A stretch of DNA of 64,000 nt from Pseudomonadales bacterium (lineage in GTDB: Bacteria > Pseudomonadota > Gammaproteobacteria > Pseudomonadales > Azotimanducaceae). The stretch's first letter is position 1; each line of letters starts with the position of its first letter. The stretch lies in NCBI GenBank assembly GCA_041395945.1, contig JAWKZN010000001.1, positions 2,294,001 to 2,358,000 on the forward strand, written 5' to 3'. The translations under genes and the position numbers were made by a program. A model generated the notes under the pieces. The model was not told the origin of the DNA. It made no database searches and worked only from the letters and a program-made list of their open reading frames with translations. Positions 60,246-64,000 of the stretch are shown in pieces.

Positions 60246-60731
60246 TCAGCGCCGCTTCCTGCGCAGTTCCTTGCCTGCCGCGTCCACCGCCCGGACGATT
60301 TTGTCGTAGCCGGTACAGCGACACAGATTCCCCGCGAGCGCATAGCGGATTTCCTCTTCGCTGGGATCCGGATTGCGATCCAGCAGCGCCTTGGCTGCAA
60401 CCAGAAAGCCGGGGGTGCAGATACCGCACTGCAGCGCGGCGTGTTCGATGAACTTGGCCTGCAGCGGATGCAGACTGTTGCCTTCCGCGAGTCCCTCCAC
60501 GGTGGTGACCGTGCGCCCTTCGACTTCCGCGCCGAGCACCAGACAGGAACAGACCAGACGTCCGTCTACCGTGACACTGCAGGCACCACAGTCACCGGTG
60601 CCGCAGCCTTCCTTGGCACCGGTAAGACCCAGTCGATTGCGCAGCACATCGAGAAGGCTTTCTCCCGGCTGACAGACGAACTCGGCGGCATCGCCATTTA
60701 CCGTCGTTGTGACATGAACTCCAGACATCAC
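60246..60731 (-). CDS. (2Fe-2S)-binding subunit of a molybdenum hydroxylase
   Basis: The 161-residue protein carries CGTGDCGACSVTVDGRLVCSC and CGICTPGFLVAAKALL with NLCRCTGYDKI, the two classic cluster motifs. It connects the Mo subunit to the FAD subunit. Its start overlaps the FAD subunit stop by four bases (60728-60731), and the Mo subunit gene starts 89 bp further along, all on the minus strand. Confidence 0.95.
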   Translation of the reverse strand: MMSGVHVTTTVNGDAAEFVCQPGESLLDVLRNRLGLTGAKEGCGTGDCGACSVTVDGRLVCSCLVLGAEVEGRTVTTVEGLAEGNSLHPLQAKFIEHAALQCGICTPGFLVAAKALLDRNPDPSEEEIRYALAGNLCRCTGYDKIVRAVDAAGKELRRKRR

Positions 60732-61588
60732 TTACCCCCTGCGCGCTTATAGGCGATTTCGGCCGCGCGGCGCGCGAGCACCCCGGCCACTTCGGTTCTG
60801 AATTCCACGGTGCCCCGCTTGTCGTCGATTGGACTGCAGGCCGCCTCACAGGCCGCTGCAAGTTTCGCCAGGGCTTCCGGTTCGAGGCGGGTACCGACGA
60901 TGGCCTTGGCTGCTGCGGGTACCAGAACCACAGTGGGTGCCACTGCGCCCAGTGCGACCCGGGCCTTACTGATCACCCCGCGTGGACCCAGGGTCAGAGA
61001 AATTCCGGCGCTGACCACGGCAATGTCCATCTCGGTGCGGGGGATGAAGCGCAGGTAGGCGTCGGAGGATTTTGCCGGACGCTTCGGCAGGGTCAGGGCC
61101 TCGACAATCTCGCCTTTCTTCAGCGACGTCCTGCCGGGACCTGTCACGATCTGCTCGACAGCAACGGTGCGGCGTCCTTTCGGTCCCACCACGATGGCCT
61201 TCGCACCGGCTGCCACCAGCGCAGGCACACTGTCCGCGGCGGGTGAGGCATTGCAGAGATTGCCCACCATGGTGCAGCGGCCCTGGATCTGATCGGAACC
61301 GATAAGGTTGGCGGCCTCCACCACACCCGGCCAGGCTTTCTTCAATGCGGCATGCTCGCCGACTGCAGCGCCGGACACTGCGGCGCCTATTCTGAAACCG
61401 GTCGCGGTCTTCGTGATTGCCTGGGTTGCGGCGATACGCTTGATGTCGACGATCAGATCCGGCTCCACCAGACCGTTCTTCATGCGCACCAGGAGGTCCG
61501 TGCCACCGGCGAGCACAAATGCCTTGCCCCTCGCTTTCGCCATCAGCCCGACCGCTTCCTTCATGGTCGCGGGTGCTTGGTAATTCAT
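60728..61588 (-). CDS. FAD-binding subunit of a molybdenum hydroxylase
   Basis: A 286-residue FAD subunit of the CoxM/HcrB type: QAPATMKEAVGLMAKARGKAFVLAGGTDLLVRMKNG, GRCTMVGNLCNASPAADSVPALVAAGAKAIVVGPKG and the C-terminal CO_deh_flav_C domain. The 4-hydroxybenzoyl-CoA reductase (HcrB) extra Fe-S insert is missing. It is the first gene of the four-gene operon FAD, Fe-S, Mo, MoaD-like. It carries electrons from Mo/Fe-S to NAD or another acceptor. Confidence 0.92.
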   Translation of the reverse strand: MNYQAPATMKEAVGLMAKARGKAFVLAGGTDLLVRMKNGLVEPDLIVDIKRIAATQAITKTATGFRIGAAVSGAAVGEHAALKKAWPGVVEAANLIGSDQIQGRCTMVGNLCNASPAADSVPALVAAGAKAIVVGPKGRRTVAVEQIVTGPGRTSLKKGEIVEALTLPKRPAKSSDAYLRFIPRTEMDIAVVSAGISLTLGPRGVISKARVALGAVAPTVVLVPAAAKAIVGTRLEPEALAKLAAACEAACSPIDDKRGTVEFRTEVAGVLARRAAEIAYKRAGGK

Positions 61589-61683
61589 AGGTTCACTTCT
61601 CCCCGTTGTATTTGTCTGTCTGTTCGAAATCCTACCCGCATGCTCGACCGCGGCTCAATCACTTTGCACCTGCGCCGGTACTC

Positions 61684-63288
61684 TTAATCACCGGCACTTT
61701 CAGCCGGCGCCGCCGCCAGGCGCCGGTCAAACAGCGGCGCCTGCTCAACGATTCCCGCCCGATGCACCTCGATGGCCTGCAGCAGGTCGGCGACCACATC
61801 GGGATTCGCGGCAGCCACATCGAAGCGTTCGCCGGGGTCTTCGCCGAGGTGGAACAGTTGCGGTGTATCGTGAACCACCCGCTGCGGCGGCATCGAGTAT
61901 GCACCTTCGCTTACCAGGCGCAGCTTCCAGGGCCCTTTCCGGTATGCCTGCAGCTCTCCGGAGCGGTAATAGGGCAGCTCATTGCGCGGGCTCTTTGCTC
62001 CGCGCAGCAGGGTACCGCTGAAATCGAGACTGTCGGTCGCAGTGCCAGCACCGGCGGCACCTGGCGTATCTGAGGGGCCGGTCAGGCTCATGACTGTCGC
62101 AAACAGATCCAGGGTCGAAGCCGGATCGCGCACGACGCCCGGATGCAGTCGTCCGGGCCACCAGAAAACGGCCGGCACCCGCACGCCACCTTCGTAAGTC
62201 GTACCTTTACCGTTGGACAGATGTCCGGCGCTGCCACCATGATGCTGCATCAGCAGCCAGGGTCCGTTGTCACTGGTAAAGACCACCAGGGTGTTCTCCG
62301 CCAGTCCCTCGGCTTCCAGCGTCCGCCGGATTTCACCCGCACTCCAGTCGAGTTCTTCGATGACGTCGCCGTAGTAGCCGCCACGGCTGACGCCCACAAA
62401 GGAGTCGCTGCGGAACAGGGGCGTGTGCGGCATGCTGTAGGGCAGATAGAGCAGAAAGGGACGCTCGTCGGCGTCGCCGATGAAGCGCTGCGCCTCCCTG
62501 GTGTAACGCCGCGTCAGTGTGCGCTGGTCGGCGGGTCGTTCGAGAATTTCGTCCTCGTATCCCGCCACCCCGACACTGCTGCGGATCAGCGGTACGTTCC
62601 AGCCGTCGGCGGGGGGCGAGAAGTACCGGGCCATCCGCTGCGACTGGCGGTCGGCAAGCGCGTCCCGCGCTGCCGTGTCACCACTGGCAGCCGCAACACT
62701 CAGACGCAGCGTCTCTGCGAAGGTCACTCCGTCCGCCCAGTCCATGTCATTCGAATAGGGCAGACCATACCAGTAGTCGAAACCGTGCCGGGTCGGATAG
62801 GTATCCGGTGCATCGCCCAGGTGCCACTTGCCGATAATGGCCGTACGGTAACCGCGCTCGCGCAGCGCCTCGGCCAGGGTGACTTCGCGATCGGGAATGC
62901 CCACCGTGTCGTTCGGAAACAGGACATTGATGCGACGCCCATAGAGGCCGGTGCGGACCGGCAGGCGGCCGGTCAGCAGCGCACCGCGACTGGGCGAGCA
63001 GACCGGATCCGCCACATAGAAGTCGGTCCAGCGCTGGCCCTGTGCCGCCATGGCGTCCAGGTTCGGTGTCTGGATCGAGGGATGGCCGTAGCTGCTCAGA
63101 TCACCATAGCCGAGGTCGTCTGCAAACAGGATCACGATGTTCGGCGGTTGAGATTCCGGCGTATCGGCCAGCGTATCCTGCGCAGACTGTCCCTGCGCAG
63201 CGTCTTCGCTCTGGTCAGTTGCGGGGCTGCAGGCGCCGGCCAGCAGACCTATCAGCACCAGCGCGCAGAATCTGACCCCATCTCCCAT
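61684..63288 (-). CDS. Lipoprotein sulfatase (formylglycine-dependent)
   Basis: The 534-residue protein begins with a lipoprotein signal (CALVLIGLLAGAC, lipid Cys20) and an alkaline phosphatase-fold sulfatase: NIVILFADDLGYGDLSSYGHPSIQTPNLDAMAAQG with the metal Asp pair, and CSPSRGALLTGR, where Cys becomes formylglycine. Later conserved elements are IGKWHLGDAPDTYP and FTSDNGPWLLMQHHGG. It desulfates carbohydrates or steroids in the envelope, needing a formylglycine-generating enzyme elsewhere. The ATG 63288 (AGGGGATCAG upstream) is preferred over the frame opening 42 codons earlier. Confidence 0.93.
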   Translation of the reverse strand: MGDGVRFCALVLIGLLAGACSPATDQSEDAAQGQSAQDTLADTPESQPPNIVILFADDLGYGDLSSYGHPSIQTPNLDAMAAQGQRWTDFYVADPVCSPSRGALLTGRLPVRTGLYGRRINVLFPNDTVGIPDREVTLAEALRERGYRTAIIGKWHLGDAPDTYPTRHGFDYWYGLPYSNDMDWADGVTFAETLRLSVAAASGDTAARDALADRQSQRMARYFSPPADGWNVPLIRSSVGVAGYEDEILERPADQRTLTRRYTREAQRFIGDADERPFLLYLPYSMPHTPLFRSDSFVGVSRGGYYGDVIEELDWSAGEIRRTLEAEGLAENTLVVFTSDNGPWLLMQHHGGSAGHLSNGKGTTYEGGVRVPAVFWWPGRLHPGVVRDPASTLDLFATVMSLTGPSDTPGAAGAGTATDSLDFSGTLLRGAKSPRNELPYYRSGELQAYRKGPWKLRLVSEGAYSMPPQRVVHDTPQLFHLGEDPGERFDVAAANPDVVADLLQAIEVHRAGIVEQAPLFDRRLAAAPAESAGD

Positions 63289-63500
63289 CTGATCCCCTGA
63301 CAGATCTCTACCGGACCGAACCCAGGGTACGGCAGTGGCGGGAAATGGGAAACGGCGGATCGGACTTGACACAGCCTCGACCGCAGACTCTGCACCATGC
63401 ACCCACAGCAGCACACGCCAACGGTCGCGTCCGTCTGCATCTCTTTTTCGACAGACTGCTACACTTGCCTGCCCCGTCCCGGGACGGAAGAGAGAGACTT

Positions 63501-64000
63501 ATGGGCGACGCATTCAGTTGCAGCCGCGCATTCTGTGTACTGTTGGGGATACTTCTCATGGGTTGCACGGCCGATATACCGCCCTCAGATGCGCCACCGA
63601 CGGATTCACCGCCATCCGATTCACCATCAATTGATCCGGTGCAGGCGCGCGCCAGCCTGAAAATCAGCAACGCCATGTCGGGCTGGCTGGCTTCCGGCAT
63701 CCAGGTGGCCAGAGGCGACGAACTCACCCTGTTCGGATCCGGGGTGCTGGATGCCGAAGGCCTGAAGCTGGAACCACGCCATCTGCTCTGGTACCGCATC
63801 GGCGCGGACGCCGAAGCCAGGAATTTTTCCGCCAATCAGGAGACCTTCACTGCCGATGCGGATGGCGAGATTTTCCTCACCTTGCGCCCCCTCGGTGTGT
63901 ACTGGCCCGACAGCCGCGGAACCTATCCGCAGGGATTCGCCGCTGCACCCGCCGTTCCGGTGGATTTCCGTATCGACATCGTGCGTTTCCAGGACTCGGC
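63501..64000 (+). CDS. Lipoprotein of unknown function, cut by the window edge
   Basis: ATG at 63501 (after AGAGAGACTT) opens a frame that stays open to the end of the window (166 codons and two bases). It begins with a lipoprotein signal FCVLLGILLMGC (Cys22) and a Pro/Ser/Asp-rich linker (DIPPSDAPPTDSPPSDSPSID), then a domain SLKISNAMSGWLASGIQVARGDELTLFGSG...LLWYRIG. The beta-rich pattern resembles galactose-binding or PA-IL-type lectin domains that lead other hydrolases, but no family is certain. The frame on the opposite strand is only a shadow. It is divergent from the sulfatase gene. Confidence 0.75.
   Translation, partial: MGDAFSCSRAFCVLLGILLMGCTADIPPSDAPPTDSPPSDSPSIDPVQARASLKISNAMSGWLASGIQVARGDELTLFGSGVLDAEGLKLEPRHLLWYRIGADAEARNFSANQETFTADADGEIFLTLRPLGVYWPDSRGTYPQGFAAAPAVPVDFRIDIVRFQDS

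Noticed and set aside
63308..63835. 175-codon minus-strand frame near the right edge
   Set aside because: It opposes the lipoprotein gene at 63501, which has a lipobox and linker; the minus-strand product is Ser/Arg-rich without features.

Overview
This is a GC-rich 64 kb chromosomal window, most likely from an uncultured, aerobic, free-living gammaproteobacterium. The grounds are gene content (PutA, a CsdA/DeaD-type helicase with RecQ, a small cold-shock protein, bactofilin, YghU, LemA with a DUF2207 partner, many CoA, GST and monooxygenase genes) and sequence style. Genus cannot be set from the window. No rRNA, tRNA, CRISPR array, prophage or intact transposase was seen.

The main result is selenocysteine (Sec) use. 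Four genes carry an in-frame TGA inside conserved protein sequence. (1) selD (40-1089, minus) has TGA exactly at residue 17, the catalytic Cys/Sec of selenophosphate synthetase, followed by a SECIS-like hairpin. (2) A linalool dehydratase/isomerase-like enzyme (8627-10108) has TGA at residue 216, nine residues after a Cys; this equals the spacing of the two catalytic cysteines of LinD, and a hairpin with a GGTCT loop follows. (3) A small ArsC-like thioredoxin-fold protein (30623-30964) has a U-x-x-C motif and its own promoter. (4) A redoxin/cytochrome c/copper monooxygenase/EF-hand protein (55304-57193) has TGA at residue 454, upstream of its CuM ligands. Ordinary gene calling would cut or split all four.

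Layout. 1-8.5 kb: selD, an FMN-binding protein, a secreted NTF2-like protein, a lipoprotein amidohydrolase next to putA, a BadI-like hydrolase and a lipoprotein. 8.6-13.9 kb: the LinD-like selenoprotein, a small basic protein and cold-shock gene, a GST-like protein, a Baeyer-Villiger-type monooxygenase, and a tiny promoter/11-codon ORF/terminator locus. 13.9-27 kb: esterase, patatin, stand-alone RlmK-like methyltransferase, NUDIX, membrane-anchored L7/L12-like protein, Map, nitroreductases, DEAD-box helicase, RecQ and a phytanoyl-CoA dioxygenase-like protein. 27-36 kb: YghU, an aldo/keto reductase remnant, SDR, LRAT-like protein, the ArsC-like selenoprotein, DUF2207/LemA, a methyltransferase, a D-aminoacylase-like amidohydrolase and an enoyl-CoA hydratase. 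36-38.5 kb: a hipBA module beside an AT-rich repeat block. 38.6-48 kb: FprA-like reductase, SGNH hydrolase, thioesterase, an IorAB-type molybdenum hydroxylase and a D-amino-acid cluster (dehydrogenase, class IV aminotransferase, permease). 48-64 kb: bactofilin, serine hydrolase, a decayed M28 peptidase, a GST/tandem thioredoxin-fold/ABM operon, the copper selenoprotein, a three-subunit molybdenum hydroxylase with a MoaD-like protein, a sulfatase and a truncated lipoprotein gene at the window edge.

Two copies of a dispersed, strongly self-complementary non-coding element (26881-27385 and 57229-57580) both lie between convergent genes. Their stems keep pairing although the sequences differ, which suggests selection on a folded structure. 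The gene set as a whole points to a heterotroph degrading hydrophobic, aromatic, terpenoid and amino-acid substrates, with selenium placed in several redox or active-site positions.
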